A stretch of DNA of 34,386 nucleotides from Chloroflexota bacterium (GTDB lineage Bacteria > Chloroflexota > Anaerolineae > UBA1429). Positions 1-8,205 of the stretch are shown piece after piece. The stretch's first letter is position 1, and each line of letters opens with the position of its first letter. Position numbers and translations under genes: made by a program. The stretch is from assembly GCA_012719135.1 (NCBI GenBank), contig JAAYAW010000101.1, positions 1 through 34,386 of the forward strand. Direction: 5' to 3'. Below the pieces are notes generated by a model that was not told the DNA's origin, made no database searches, and saw only the letters and a list, made by a program, of their open reading frames with translations.

Positions 1-23
1 ACGCGTCTGCCCCACTTCGCCAG

Positions 24-51
24 TTGACGTCGGCGCCCGCGAGCGTACCAT
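24..51 (+). promoter_or_regulatory. sigma70-type promoter of the metallohydrolase gene
   Basis: A TTGACG box (24-29) and a TACCAT box (46-51) are separated by 16 bases. They put a start of transcription near 58, about 26 bases before the ATG at 84. The TTG inside the -35 box is in frame with the downstream gene but is better read as promoter than as a start codon. Confidence 0.45.
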
Positions 52-83
52 CCTCATGGAGAGTGACCACTGGAGGGCAGACG

Positions 84-908
84 ATGAGACTGGTGTGTGT
101 GACAGACAACTGTGTGGAACGCAGTTCAGGGCTTTGGGGCGAGCACGGGCTCTGCTTCTGGGTAGAAACCGATGGCCAGAACGTACTTTGGGACACGGGT
201 CAATCCGCCACGGTGCTGGAGCACAATCTGGCATGTCTCGGTCTGGCACGGCGCCCGCTGCATGCCCTCGGCCAGAGCCACGCTCACTACGACCATTCCG
301 GCGCGTTGCTGCATGTTCTCGAGGAGCATCCCAAGCTGACGGTATACGGAAACGCCTCGCTCTGCGAGCCCCGATACGCGCGTTCGGGAGAAGTCGTCCG
401 GCCGATCGGGCTGCAACGGCTTGGTGACGGCTGGCGAGATCTGGCCGATCTGCGCCTGTCCGATGCCCCTCAGGAGATCGCCGTTGGCGTAAAGACCACC
501 GGGCGTATCACTCCCCGACCCTATCCGCAGGGCTCTAGCCCGCACCATCTAGTAGAGGTGGATGGCGAGTTGCGTCCCGATCCGTACGCCGACGACATGT
601 CTCTGGTTTTGGAAGTGCCCGGCGGGATCGTCCTCCTGTGCGGCTGCTGCCACGCCGGTTTGCGCAACACTCTAGAGACCGTGCGGCGCCTGTTCGACGC
701 ACCCCTGCTGGCGATCATCGGCGGCACCCACCTGGCGCAGGCCGCCGATGCCGAGATCGAGGCGCTGATCGGCTTGCTGAGGAGAGAGGGCTCTCCACGG
801 TTGTACCTGAACCATTGCACCGGAGAGCGCCCGCTCTATGCCTTGCACGCCGCGTTTGGGGATTGCGTGTTGCCCTGTCCGGCAGGGACGGAGATTGCGT
901 TCGGCTGA
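84..908 (+). CDS. MBL-fold metallohydrolase (dihydropterin-aminobenzene phosphate synthase-like)
   Basis: This 274-residue protein belongs to the metallo-beta-lactamase fold. The metal-binding motif HAHYDH lies at residues 66-71, and later conserved positions are visible in GCCHAG, IGGTHL and NHCTGE. The order and spacing resemble the subfamily annotated as 7,8-dihydropterin-6-methyl-4-(beta-D-ribofuranosyl)aminobenzene-5'-phosphate synthase-like proteins. Most bacterial members of that group have no proven substrate, so only a cytosolic hydrolase or transferase role is safe. The ATG at 84 is chosen because GGAGGG (72-77) sits six bases upstream; an in-frame TTG at 24 lies inside the promoter. 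The gene converges on the DAHP synthase gene with a 22-base gap and no obvious terminator. No signal peptide is seen. Confidence 0.8.
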   Translation: MRLVCVTDNCVERSSGLWGEHGLCFWVETDGQNVLWDTGQSATVLEHNLACLGLARRPLHALGQSHAHYDHSGALLHVLEEHPKLTVYGNASLCEPRYARSGEVVRPIGLQRLGDGWRDLADLRLSDAPQEIAVGVKTTGRITPRPYPQGSSPHHLVEVDGELRPDPYADDMSLVLEVPGGIVLLCGCCHAGLRNTLETVRRLFDAPLLAIIGGTHLAQAADAEIEALIGLLRREGSPRLYLNHCTGERPLYALHAAFGDCVLPCPAGTEIAFG

Positions 909-930
909 CGTCCAGTGCGTGGCGGCAGCC

Positions 931-1947
931 CTACAGCGTCCTGCCGATGGCTTCCGCGATCTGCCGGCACTCGACCATCAGCCGCGCAAAGTCGGAGAAG
1001 GTCAGGCTCTGCAGGCCATCGGACAGCGCATTGGCAGGATCGGGATGAACCTCAATCAACAGGCCGTCCGCCCCCGCCGCGATCGCCGCTCGCGCCAGCC
1101 CCGGCACCAGAGCGTAGTGTCCAGCGGCATGGCTGGGATCTACGATAACAGGCAGGTGCGACTGCCGCTTGATGACCGGAACGGCGGAGATATCCAGTGT
1201 GAAGCGGGTGCTGTCCTCAAAGGAGCGGATGCCCCGCTCGCACAAGATGACCTGCGCGGTGCCCGCAGCGAGCACATAGTCTGCAGCCTGAAGCCATTCG
1301 GTGACGGTTGCCGCCAAACCCCGTTTGAGCAGGCAGGGCTTGTTGGTCTCCCCCACGGCGCGTAGAAGTGTATAGTTCTGCATATTGCGAGCGCCGATCT
1401 GGAGGATATCCACCTCCTGCGCCATGCGTTCCACGAAATGCGAATCGGTGACCTCGCTCACCACGGGCGCCTTGAGTGCTTGGCCCGCCTGTCTGAGCAG
1501 GGCTGCACCCTCAAAACCCATACCCTGGAAGCTAAAGGGTGAACTGCGCGGTTTGAACGCCCCACCTCGCAGGATCGAGGCACCGGCGCCTATCACATGC
1601 CGCGCTGTCGCATCCAGTTGCTCCCAGGATTCGATCGAGCACGGCCCGGCCATGACCACGACCCTGGGCCCACCGATGGTGACGTCGCCGACTCGTATCT
1701 CGGTAGGTTCACTGCGGAACTCGCGTGAGGCCAGCTTGTACGGCCGCATGATCCTCGTGACAGACCCAACCCCGGGGAGCACCTCAAAGTTCGCCGTTGG
1801 CACGTGTCCGGTGTCGCTCCCGAGGATTGCGATCACCACCTTGTCTGTGCCTCGATTCAGCTGCACCTCGAACCCGTACCCCTGGGCACGCTCGATAACC
1901 GCATCCACTTGGCTTTGCGTGGCATTCCGCTGCATCTCGACGATCAT
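931..1947 (-). CDS. aroF: 3-deoxy-7-phosphoheptulonate (DAHP) synthase, type I-beta
   Basis: The enzyme condenses phosphoenolpyruvate with erythrose 4-phosphate, the first step of the shikimate pathway to aromatic amino acids. The 338-residue product has an N-terminal ferredoxin-like (ACT-like) domain at about 1-68, as in the Thermotoga-type enzyme, where this domain mediates feedback inhibition by tyrosine or phenylalanine. The catalytic barrel follows, with [29 protein letters not shown] and [10 protein letters not shown], which hold the phosphate- and metal-binding residues. The ATG at 1947 is chosen because GGAGG lies six bases upstream; a start ten codons earlier would lack such a site. 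No other shikimate gene is nearby. It is transcribed divergently from the nucleotide-sugar SDR. The letter after aro is only a common usage; specificity of feedback cannot be read. Confidence 0.93.
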   Translation of the reverse strand: MIVEMQRNATQSQVDAVIERAQGYGFEVQLNRGTDKVVIAILGSDTGHVPTANFEVLPGVGSVTRIMRPYKLASREFRSEPTEIRVGDVTIGGPRVVVMAGPCSIESWEQLDATARHVIGAGASILRGGAFKPRSSPFSFQGMGFEGAALLRQAGQALKAPVVSEVTDSHFVERMAQEVDILQIGARNMQNYTLLRAVGETNKPCLLKRGLAATVTEWLQAADYVLAAGTAQVILCERGIRSFEDSTRFTLDISAVPVIKRQSHLPVIVDPSHAAGHYALVPGLARAAIAAGADGLLIEVHPDPANALSDGLQSLTFSDFARLMVECRQIAEAIGRTL

Positions 1948-1984
1948 GGAGAGCCTCCGCTGCAAAGACATCGGCACCGGCTAG

Positions 1985-2013
1985 AGTATAGAAGTGAAAC
2001 TCGAGCGAACCAA
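1985..2013 (-). promoter_or_regulatory. promoter of the DAHP synthase gene
   Basis: On the minus strand, TTGGTT (2008-2013) and TATACT (1985-1990) are separated by 17 bases. Transcription would start near 1978, leaving a leader of about 30 bases that contains the GGAGG site. The -10 box is strong and the -35 box moderate. Confidence 0.55.
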
Positions 2014-2043
2014 AGCGCGTGGAGCGGAGCGAGCGGACAAGCT

Positions 2044-2072
2044 TTGACGCCCCCAGAGCGCGGGCCTAGAAT
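2044..2072 (+). promoter_or_regulatory. promoter of the SDR-lipoprotein operon
   Basis: TTGACG (2044-2049) and TAGAAT (2067-2072) are separated by exactly 17 bases, a near-consensus sigma70 promoter. Transcription would start near 2079, about 39 bases before the ATG at 2118. It lies back to back with the DAHP synthase promoter. Confidence 0.7.
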
Positions 2073-2117
2073 CGAGCGCGACCCTGAACACCGAGAGCAA
2101 TCAAGGGAGCAGGAACG

Positions 2118-3101
2118 ATGAGGGCTCTGATCACCGGCGGCTGCGGCTTTATGGGCAGCCATCTTGCCGAGGCGCTACTTGCCCGGGGCGATGATGTCAC
2201 CGTTCTGGACGACCTCTCCACCGGTCGTTTTGAGAACGTCCGGCATTTGGTGCCACGTGCAGGCTTTCGCTTTGCCATCGAGACGATTGCCAATGAGACG
2301 GTTATGGATCGTCTCGTGAGCGAGTGTGACATCATCTACCATCTCGCTGCGGCTGTCGGCGTGGAGTTGGTCGTCCGTGACCCGGTTCACGTCCTGGAGA
2401 CCAATATCAAGGGCACTGAGGTTGTGCTGCGAACCGGCGCCCGCTATCGGAAGAAGGTCATACTCGCCTCTACTTCGGAGGTGTACGGCAAGAGCTCTCG
2501 AGTGCCTTTTCGTGAGGATGATGACGGCACCCTGGGTCCCACCACACGCAGCCGCTGGTCCTACGCCTGCTCCAAGGCGATGGACGAGTTCATGGCGTTG
2601 GCCTATCACAAGCAGCTCGCTCTTCCGGTTGTGATCGCCCGGTTCTTTAACACCGTCGGGCCCAGGCAAAGCGGCCGGTACGGGATGGTTATTCCCCGCT
2701 TTGTGCGCCAGGCCCTGGATGGCGAGCCCCTCACCGTTTACGGAGACGGCCAACAGACTCGTTGCTTCACCTTCGTTGGAGACGTGGTCCGGGCCGTTGT
2801 TGCGCTGGCAGACCATCCCGCCGCCCTGGGGCAGGTTTACAATATCGGCAGCTCTGAGGAGGTCACGATAGAGGATTTGGCCGGACGCGTCATTGCGCTC
2901 TCCGGAAGCGAATCCCGCATCGACCACATCCCCTACCATCAAGCCTATGAGGCGGGCTTTGAGGACATGCTGAGGCGTGTGCCCGATACCAGCAAGCTGC
3001 GCGCGCTCGTGGGCTGGCAGCCTACGCTGGATCTGGACGGTATCCTGCGAAGCGTCATTGACTCGATGCGAGCCGAGAGCGTCCTCGCAGGTGAGCGGTG
3101 A
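2118..3101 (+). CDS. NAD-dependent nucleotide-sugar epimerase/dehydratase (extended SDR)
   Basis: This 327-residue protein has the features of the extended short-chain dehydrogenase family acting on nucleotide sugars. GGCGFMG (7-13) is the NAD-binding glycine motif. An aspartate pair after the second strand (VLDDLSTG) favours NAD over NADP. The catalytic triad is visible in STSEVYG and YACSK. RFFNTVGPRQ and the late GW(Q)P motif are typical of the UDP-glucose 4-epimerase, GDP-mannose dehydratase and UDP-glucuronate decarboxylase branch, but the exact reaction cannot be fixed from sequence. The ATG has purine-rich GGGAG and AGGA upstream. Its stop codon overlaps the GTG of the next gene, so the two are translationally coupled. 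A role in envelope or exopolysaccharide sugar supply is inferred. Confidence 0.85.
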   Translation: MRALITGGCGFMGSHLAEALLARGDDVTVLDDLSTGRFENVRHLVPRAGFRFAIETIANETVMDRLVSECDIIYHLAAAVGVELVVRDPVHVLETNIKGTEVVLRTGARYRKKVILASTSEVYGKSSRVPFREDDDGTLGPTTRSRWSYACSKAMDEFMALAYHKQLALPVVIARFFNTVGPRQSGRYGMVIPRFVRQALDGEPLTVYGDGQQTRCFTFVGDVVRAVVALADHPAALGQVYNIGSSEEVTIEDLAGRVIALSGSESRIDHIPYHQAYEAGFEDMLRRVPDTSKLRALVGWQPTLDLDGILRSVIDSMRAESVLAGER

Positions 3102-4621
3102 GCAGCACGGCGTCGGGAGGCGAGCGTCGTCGTGGCCGGGCCGGTCGGTGCCTGCGAGAGATTGCCGGGCTGGGCCTCTTTCTTATGCTCATGCTGATAC
3201 CCATTGCCGCTACGGGATGCCGATCCACTGAGCAGGAGGGGCTGCCCACAGCAACCCCGGATATCGCACTGCTGGAGACGCGCACCGAGGCGCAGCTGGC
3301 TGCGCGGCTCACCGCCATTGCACCATCGCCCACGGCGTCGCCACTCCCTACGGATGTTCCCGATACGCCTGTTCCCACTGTGGAGCCTACAGAGACGCCC
3401 ACCCCCCTCCCCACCGGCTTTGTGCCGCCGTTCGTGTTGGTGCGCGGCCAACCCAATGAAGCCGCCAACATCGTCGTCCCCGAGTGGGCAGAGCCCGCGA
3501 GCGTGCTGACTCACTTTACCGAGCCACTCAGCTTTTACTCCGTTCGCTGGAGTCAGGATGGTTCTCGTCTCTATTTTGTGAGCTCTCACGATTTTGCCTA
3601 TAGCCGTGGCAACGAGCGTAACGTCTTTGCCATGCGCCCCGATGGAGCGGAGCTCGCGATGATCACTGGCGAGAACCTGCCGCCTGAGGATGCCCAGGGG
3701 CCCTTTGTCGTAGTGCGCGGCCGTGTCACGGGGGCAGCGGGCTCCTGTAAGGTCACGGCGCAGGGCATGGCCGGCCTCGTTGATGCGGACGGTATCACAG
3801 GCCAGTTTGTCCTGGAGGGCGTCCCCGAGCAGGCAGCCTGGGTACGAGCCATCTGCCAGGGTGATTCGATCACCTACCAGGGCAGCCTCGATCTCAACCT
3901 GGCCGCAGCGCCAGGCCCGGTGGAGATTCCAGTCTCCGCTGGGGGATCAGGCTGGCGGGACGTGAGCTCTAGTCCGGACGGCCAACGGTTTGTGGGCACC
4001 TACTACGAGTGGAGTCTGGACGACAACGACGAGGTCATTTACCAGCTTCAGGGGAGTCTATACGATCTGGATACCGGCGAGTATGCCGTGCTCGAGTTCC
4101 CCGAGGGCATGACTTTTCATGGTGCTTCCTGGTCACCCGACGGGGAACGCATCGTCGGTGGGCTATCGGACGAGGAGAAAGCCTATCTCTGGTTGTGGGA
4201 CACCCAAGGCGTCTCCCTCGGTGAACTCCTTCAGGTTGAAAACCCAGAGGATCAGATCCTGACCATCGTCAGGCCCGTTTGGTCGCAAGATGGTGCATGG
4301 ATTGCCTACGAACTGCACCGCTGGTACTGGTGGGCGAATGAGCGCTTTCGTACCGACCTAGTTGTTGCGTCGGCTGATGGGCAGACCGTCAACCCCCTCG
4401 TCGAGACCGAATGGGGCTGGCATACGACGCATCTCTCGTGGGGCAGCGGTGCGGAGCGCGTCTTCTTTCAGTACTTCCAGAGTGAGGTGGATATGGGAGG
4501 GCTGATGCCTGCGCGGGCAGATGTCTTTTCGGTTGATGTGGAGAGCCGGGAGACCACGCGCTGGACCGAGGATGGCGCCAGTTATCTTCCGGCTGTGCAT
4601 CCATCGGCTGACGGCTTCTGA
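3098..4621 (+). CDS. TolB-like beta-propeller lipoprotein
   Basis: The 507-residue product begins with a basic segment and a hydrophobic stretch ending in AATGC, a lipobox that makes Cys41 the likely lipidated residue. A Pro/Thr-rich linker of about 60 residues follows, typical of surface lipoproteins in Chloroflexota. The rest carries several PD40/WD40-like repeats with the S-W-S-x-D-G core (WSQDGSRLYF, SSPDGQRF, WSPDGERI, WSQDGAWIAY), so it should form a propeller. Between the first and second visible blades, about residues 205-280, sits a segment resembling a small beta-sandwich (VVVRGRVTG onwards). The GTG start overlaps the preceding stop by four bases and has AGGTGAG just upstream. Function is unknown; propellers of this kind usually mediate binding at the cell surface. 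Confidence 0.75.
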   Translation: MSSTASGGERRRGRAGRCLREIAGLGLFLMLMLIPIAATGCRSTEQEGLPTATPDIALLETRTEAQLAARLTAIAPSPTASPLPTDVPDTPVPTVEPTETPTPLPTGFVPPFVLVRGQPNEAANIVVPEWAEPASVLTHFTEPLSFYSVRWSQDGSRLYFVSSHDFAYSRGNERNVFAMRPDGAELAMITGENLPPEDAQGPFVVVRGRVTGAAGSCKVTAQGMAGLVDADGITGQFVLEGVPEQAAWVRAICQGDSITYQGSLDLNLAAAPGPVEIPVSAGGSGWRDVSSSPDGQRFVGTYYEWSLDDNDEVIYQLQGSLYDLDTGEYAVLEFPEGMTFHGASWSPDGERIVGGLSDEEKAYLWLWDTQGVSLGELLQVENPEDQILTIVRPVWSQDGAWIAYELHRWYWWANERFRTDLVVASADGQTVNPLVETEWGWHTTHLSWGSGAERVFFQYFQSEVDMGGLMPARADVFSVDVESRETTRWTEDGASYLPAVHPSADGF

Positions 4622-4643
4622 GGCCTCACCGGCAACGGTACAT

Positions 4644-4672
4644 GTGACAGATGCCTGGCCTCGTGATAGAAT
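4644..4672 (+). promoter_or_regulatory. promoter of the membrane zinc-ribbon gene
   Basis: GTGACA (4644-4649) and TAGAAT (4667-4672) are 17 bases apart, each matching the sigma70 consensus at five of six positions. Transcription would start near 4679. The bases following the -10 box (TCGAG) are the same as in the promoter at 2044-2072. Confidence 0.65.
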
Positions 4673-4700
4673 CGAGTGATTCTCACAAAGGAGTAAAGGC

Positions 4701-5252
4701 GTGGAACTGCCTGAGAACCTGAACATGTATGCGGCCGCCGCGCTCTTCGCCATCGGCGCTTATCTGGTGGCGACCTATTTCGGACTGCTGGTGTGGACGT
4801 TCAGAGATATCCGCGCCCGCACCCGTGACGTGCTCGGCCAGATCCTTTCGGTGCTCCTGGTGGCCATCTTTACGCTGCCGGGCGTCCTGATCTATATCCT
4901 GCTGCGACCCAAAGAGACACTCTCAGAGGAGTATGATCGTTCCCTCGCGGAGGAGGCCGTTCTGCAGGATCTGCGCGACCGGCGCGTCTGCCCGAACTGC
5001 CACAGGCGTGTCGAGCCAAGCTATGTGCTCTGCCCTCACTGCGAACATCAGCTGCGCCTCAAGTGCGTGAGCTGCGGAGAGCTATTGGAGCCGGATTGGC
5101 AGATTTGCCCCTATTGTGGCCACCGCCATGAGAACCACGAGAGCCAGGAGAAAGTGGAGCGAAAGCCGCGCCACCTGCGCCGCGGCGACGTGGCGGCTGA
5201 GCCCTCGACTGAGCCTGAGGCTGAAGAGATTCCTGAGGGCAAGATCCGCTGA
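4701..5252 (+). CDS. membrane-anchored double zinc-ribbon protein
   Basis: The 183-residue protein has two membrane segments, at about residues 10-33 and 46-68, followed by a cytosolic linker and two CxxC-type zinc ribbons. The first ribbon uses C97, C100, C111 and C114, the second C122, C125, C136 and C139. The C-terminal 40 residues are charged and probably disordered. The GTG start is supported by AAAGGAG seven bases upstream. The gene has its own promoter and a strong terminator, so it is a single-gene unit. Similar two-ribbon proteins without enzymatic motifs are common in bacteria. They are generally thought to be scaffolding or nucleic-acid-binding proteins, but no function is established here. 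Confidence 0.75.
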   Translation: MELPENLNMYAAAALFAIGAYLVATYFGLLVWTFRDIRARTRDVLGQILSVLLVAIFTLPGVLIYILLRPKETLSEEYDRSLAEEAVLQDLRDRRVCPNCHRRVEPSYVLCPHCEHQLRLKCVSCGELLEPDWQICPYCGHRHENHESQEKVERKPRHLRRGDVAAEPSTEPEAEEIPEGKIR

Positions 5253-5269
5253 ACTGGCGTGTGCGTGGA

Positions 5270-5296
5270 GCGGGGGCCATCAGGCCCCCGCTTTTT
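5270..5296 (+). terminator. rho-independent terminator
   Basis: A perfect 9-bp GC-rich stem (5270-5278 with 5283-5291) closes a four-base ATCA loop and is followed by TTTTT (5292-5296). It terminates the zinc-ribbon gene. Read on the other strand it lacks a T-tract, so it serves mainly the plus strand. Confidence 0.92.
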
Positions 5297-5303
5297 CATT
5301 GGC

Positions 5304-7007
5304 CTAGTGCTCAATCCGTGGCCAGATGTTCTGCTTCTTCAGTTCGGCCACCACGCGATCCATGTTCTCCTCGCTCACAATGCAGCGCGTAGGTCCCAGT
5401 TCCTGCCCGAGGAGATTGGAGATCCCCGGCATCTGCCGAATCCTCTTCATCATGGAGGTATCGTCGGTCTCCAGAATCACAGCCCTCTTGAGGGTGGCAC
5501 CCCCGAAGCGACGTCCCCAGGCTCTGAGCGTCTGCACGACGATCTCGGGTACGCGGTCCTTCGTGATGCGTCGCAGGAATGCCAGAATCTGGTCCGCCGT
5601 CACGCCGGAATTCTGTGCCTGCCAGACCGCGTCCTCAGAGAGCCAGTATCGAGCGACCCCGTCCTGTCCCTCCCATTGCGCAAGGCGTTCCAGCTGGTAG
5701 CGCTGGTAGCGCGAATCCCTTACTCGGATGGTCACACGCAGGCGCGTGTCGACGGTGGCCAGCGGCTCGCCTGGCCGGGCATCCGCAAGATGCGGAGGCA
5801 GTTCAGTGAGCAGATCCTTGCCGGCACCGCTGATGCGGAAGAGAGTCCGCCCCGTGTCGTCCCCGGGGTCCGGGTCGCCTTCGCCCAGATCGATGACGCC
5901 CAACCAATGCAAAGGGCCCACGATCAAGTGGTGAGCCAGGGCACCTTCGATGGCATCCCAGTGCTCGGGTCCCCGTAGAAAGGCTCCCGACGAGGCCTCG
6001 CGAACGAACCAGCTGTCCATGTCCCCATCGGGCCTGAGATAGTTCGGATGGTGTTTTCTAAGGGCAGCCAGGAAGGAACCAAGGTCCCACCAGCGGTCCT
6101 CGGGTATCTGCTCCAGGATCCTGCAGAGTCTCTTTCTGGCCAACCAGGGCTCATTCGGGCAGCCGCCGGGATCACACAGGAGCGACGGCAGATCGCGCAG
6201 CTCATCCCAACCCCGGTCATCTCTCCAGGCTACAAAGCACGCCTGCCATTGCTCGGCATCCGGCTGACCCAGCCACTGCCGGGTACGCAGAGACAGGCGC
6301 CATTGGCGCCCGTCATGTTCTGCAAGACCCTGGCTCAGCAACAGGCGCCACATGAGGTGCAGGCGCGCCGGTAGCGCCGGCCCCCGGAGGCGTGCGCCAA
6401 GGTCCAAGCGATCCAGCAGCGTGGAAGAGGGTGTTGGATTCGCCGGCAGACGGATAGCCTGCTGCCTCAGCCTGACGACGACAGCCATCAGGTCCTCCAT
6501 GAGAGCCTCGCCACAGACCGTGGCCGCGCCGCGCAAGCCCCCCTCGGCGAGGTTGTCCGCGATCGTGATATGGGTGAGAGCAGGCATGTGCTCGAGCAGT
6601 TGATCCGGTATCACCAGGAGTTCGCCGATATAGTCCCCGAGATCTCCAAAGGCGCGGTAGAGCAGGCCCCGGTAGTATAGCTCCTCCAGCGGGCTGGCCG
6701 GCGCCCGCCAGGGCTGCTCTCGGCGCAATCCGGCGGGCCCAAAGCGGCGAACCTCTCCGTAGCTCAACGCGAGAACGCGCGCGGCCATCGCTCCGCCAGA
6801 GGCAACGACCTCAGCAAGCGCGTCGCGGGCAGGCGCGGAGACAGCCTGAACCGATTCTTCGAGCGCACCGGAACGCAACATGGCCTCGCCCAGGCGTACG
6901 ACGCTCTGCAGGGGCTCATCGCGTGGTAGGGCCACGTCCCAGGCCTCGGCCAGGGCCTGGATCATCTCGAGAGGGTATTCGTCAAGGCAGCGAAAGAGGT
7001 CTTTCAT
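5304..7007 (-). CDS. XPB/Ssl2-type helicase-associated domain protein without a helicase core
   Basis: This 567-residue protein contains, at about residues 415-510, the conserved region found next to XPB/Ssl2-type helicases (Helicase_C_3 / XPB-associated family). The usual pattern is followed: a strand with LRVTIRV, a YQLERLAQWE-like helix, YWLSEDAVWQA, then GVTADQILAFL and TLRAWGRRFG. No Walker A or DEAD/DEAH motif occurs anywhere, so it is not itself a helicase. The N-terminal 400 residues are mostly helical and probably include winged-helix units. Such stand-alone proteins are seen in Chloroflexota and Actinobacteria, and their role is unknown. A DNA-binding or helicase-partner function is inferred. 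The ATG has no clear Shine-Dalgarno and a predicted leader of only about ten bases. Confidence 0.75.
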   Translation of the reverse strand: MKDLFRCLDEYPLEMIQALAEAWDVALPRDEPLQSVVRLGEAMLRSGALEESVQAVSAPARDALAEVVASGGAMAARVLALSYGEVRRFGPAGLRREQPWRAPASPLEELYYRGLLYRAFGDLGDYIGELLVIPDQLLEHMPALTHITIADNLAEGGLRGAATVCGEALMEDLMAVVVRLRQQAIRLPANPTPSSTLLDRLDLGARLRGPALPARLHLMWRLLLSQGLAEHDGRQWRLSLRTRQWLGQPDAEQWQACFVAWRDDRGWDELRDLPSLLCDPGGCPNEPWLARKRLCRILEQIPEDRWWDLGSFLAALRKHHPNYLRPDGDMDSWFVREASSGAFLRGPEHWDAIEGALAHHLIVGPLHWLGVIDLGEGDPDPGDDTGRTLFRISGAGKDLLTELPPHLADARPGEPLATVDTRLRVTIRVRDSRYQRYQLERLAQWEGQDGVARYWLSEDAVWQAQNSGVTADQILAFLRRITKDRVPEIVVQTLRAWGRRFGGATLKRAVILETDDTSMMKRIRQMPGISNLLGQELGPTRCIVSEENMDRVVAELKKQNIWPRIEH

Positions 7008-7024
7008 GGTGGCGATCTGTGTCG

Positions 7025-7053
7025 AGTATAGGGGGCGGCGACGCGACCTGCAA
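7025..7053 (-). promoter_or_regulatory. promoter of the helicase-associated gene
   Basis: On the minus strand TTGCAG (7048-7053) and TATACT (7025-7030) are 17 bases apart. The -10 is good and the -35 weak. Transcription would start near 7018, only about ten bases before the ATG at 7007, so the message would be nearly leaderless. This fits the absence of a ribosome binding site. Confidence 0.45.
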
Positions 7054-7112
7054 GTGGGCTACGTGCCTTGGCGCTTACCCGCCGGGTCATTATGTCCGGT
7101 CAGGTGGCCAAG

Positions 7113-7141
7113 TTGCCAAGCCCCCTTAAGCTTGCTACAAT
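7113..7141 (+). promoter_or_regulatory. promoter of the GNAT-R3H-tmk-receptor operon
   Basis: TTGCCA (7113-7118) and TACAAT (7136-7141) are 17 bases apart, each five of six to consensus. Transcription would start near 7148. It is the only strong promoter seen before the terminator at 10820, which suggests that the four genes from 7202 to 10766 form one operon. Confidence 0.7.
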
Positions 7142-7201
7142 TCCCCTGCCGGGGGGGAGCAAAGCCTCGGCGCAGCTTGCCCTGCCACGTGAGGTATGCC
7201 T

Positions 7202-8161
7202 GTGATCAGACCGTTCAGTCTGCGGGATGCACCTGATATCATTCAACTGCAGACTCGGGCCGCGGTCCTTGATTTCAAGCGCCGCCTTCTGCGTTCCTCG
7301 AATCCTGTCGGTTCGGCCGTTCTCGGTGTGCTGAGCGGTCACTATGCTGGCGCCCGTACACTCGTACACACCGGGGCGACGGGTTCCGACCCCAGGGCTT
7401 TTGTGCAGTTGCTTCCCCGGGAGGACCGCAGTTCCTGGGATGTGGCCTGTGCCGCACCATCCCTCGAGGAAGAGCCCGATGCGGCGCCTCTCTGGGAGGA
7501 GTTGCTCGCGCGGTCCATCTGGATCGCGGCCGAACAGGATATCGCGCGGATCTATGCGAGTACGCCTCCAGGGTTGGCAGAGGCCCAGGCTCTCCGGCGT
7601 AGCGGGTTCGCTGTCGTCGGCTGCGAAGAGGTTTTCGTGTCCACTGTGGCTTACCCGAGGACCAGCCGGCCCGCCGGCATGCGCGAGGTGGAGGCATCCG
7701 ATGCCTGGGCGCTGGGCGAGTTGCGCAGGCAGGTGATCCCACCGCTCGTGTATCAGGCGCAGTGGTTTGCGCCGGAGGAAGAGGCGGCCTCGGCGCAGGC
7801 CCTGGGTTCGTCGCGAGGAGGGCACGTCTGGGTTGAGAATGGAACCGTGATCGCACACATGTCGCTGGAATCCACATCGCGAGGTCATTGGATCACGTGC
7901 ACCGTGAGACCCGAGCACCGTGCTGATCTGTTGCCCTGCCTGCGCTATCTGCTGCATCTCGCCGATGGCTCGGATACGAGACCGGTGTATGTATCGGTTC
8001 CGGACTATGTCGTGGGGTTGGGCTGGCTGCTGCGCACGCTGGGATTCGAGTCTTGCGGGCGCCAGCAGGTTATGGTGGCCCATACCGTCAGCCGGGTAGC
8101 TGTGAAGCATCCGGCAGTGGCCCATGGATTGGAGGGGCAGGCGGATGTTGTTGTGCATTGA
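7202..8161 (+). CDS. tandem GNAT-like protein
   Basis: The 319-residue product begins with the typical GNAT opening IRPFSLRDA. It appears to hold two acetyltransferase-like halves, about residues 1-150 and 155-300. Each ends with a helix-strand pair like the C-terminal part of the fold (LRRSGFAVVG and LRTLGFESCG). The usual acetyl-CoA pyrophosphate loop (Q/R-x-x-G-x-G/A) is not obvious in either half; VRPEHRADLL occupies that place in the second. Catalysis is therefore uncertain. The GTG at 7202 is preferred to the ATG two codons earlier because GAGG (7191-7194) is seven bases from the GTG but only one from the ATG. It heads the operon with the R3H ATPase. Substrate unknown. Confidence 0.65.
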   Translation: MIRPFSLRDAPDIIQLQTRAAVLDFKRRLLRSSNPVGSAVLGVLSGHYAGARTLVHTGATGSDPRAFVQLLPREDRSSWDVACAAPSLEEEPDAAPLWEELLARSIWIAAEQDIARIYASTPPGLAEAQALRRSGFAVVGCEEVFVSTVAYPRTSRPAGMREVEASDAWALGELRRQVIPPLVYQAQWFAPEEEAASAQALGSSRGGHVWVENGTVIAHMSLESTSRGHWITCTVRPEHRADLLPCLRYLLHLADGSDTRPVYVSVPDYVVGLGWLLRTLGFESCGRQQVMVAHTVSRVAVKHPAVAHGLEGQADVVVH

Positions 8162-8205
8162 TCGAGCCAATATCGATAACGCGCCCGGAGGCGTGGGCTG
8201 ACGAG

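Noticed and set aside
8053-8205. N-terminal extension of the SpoIIIAA/R3H ATPase
   Set aside because: It overlaps the end of the GNAT-like gene in another frame and has no family similarity. ATG 8206 starts just before the conserved region.
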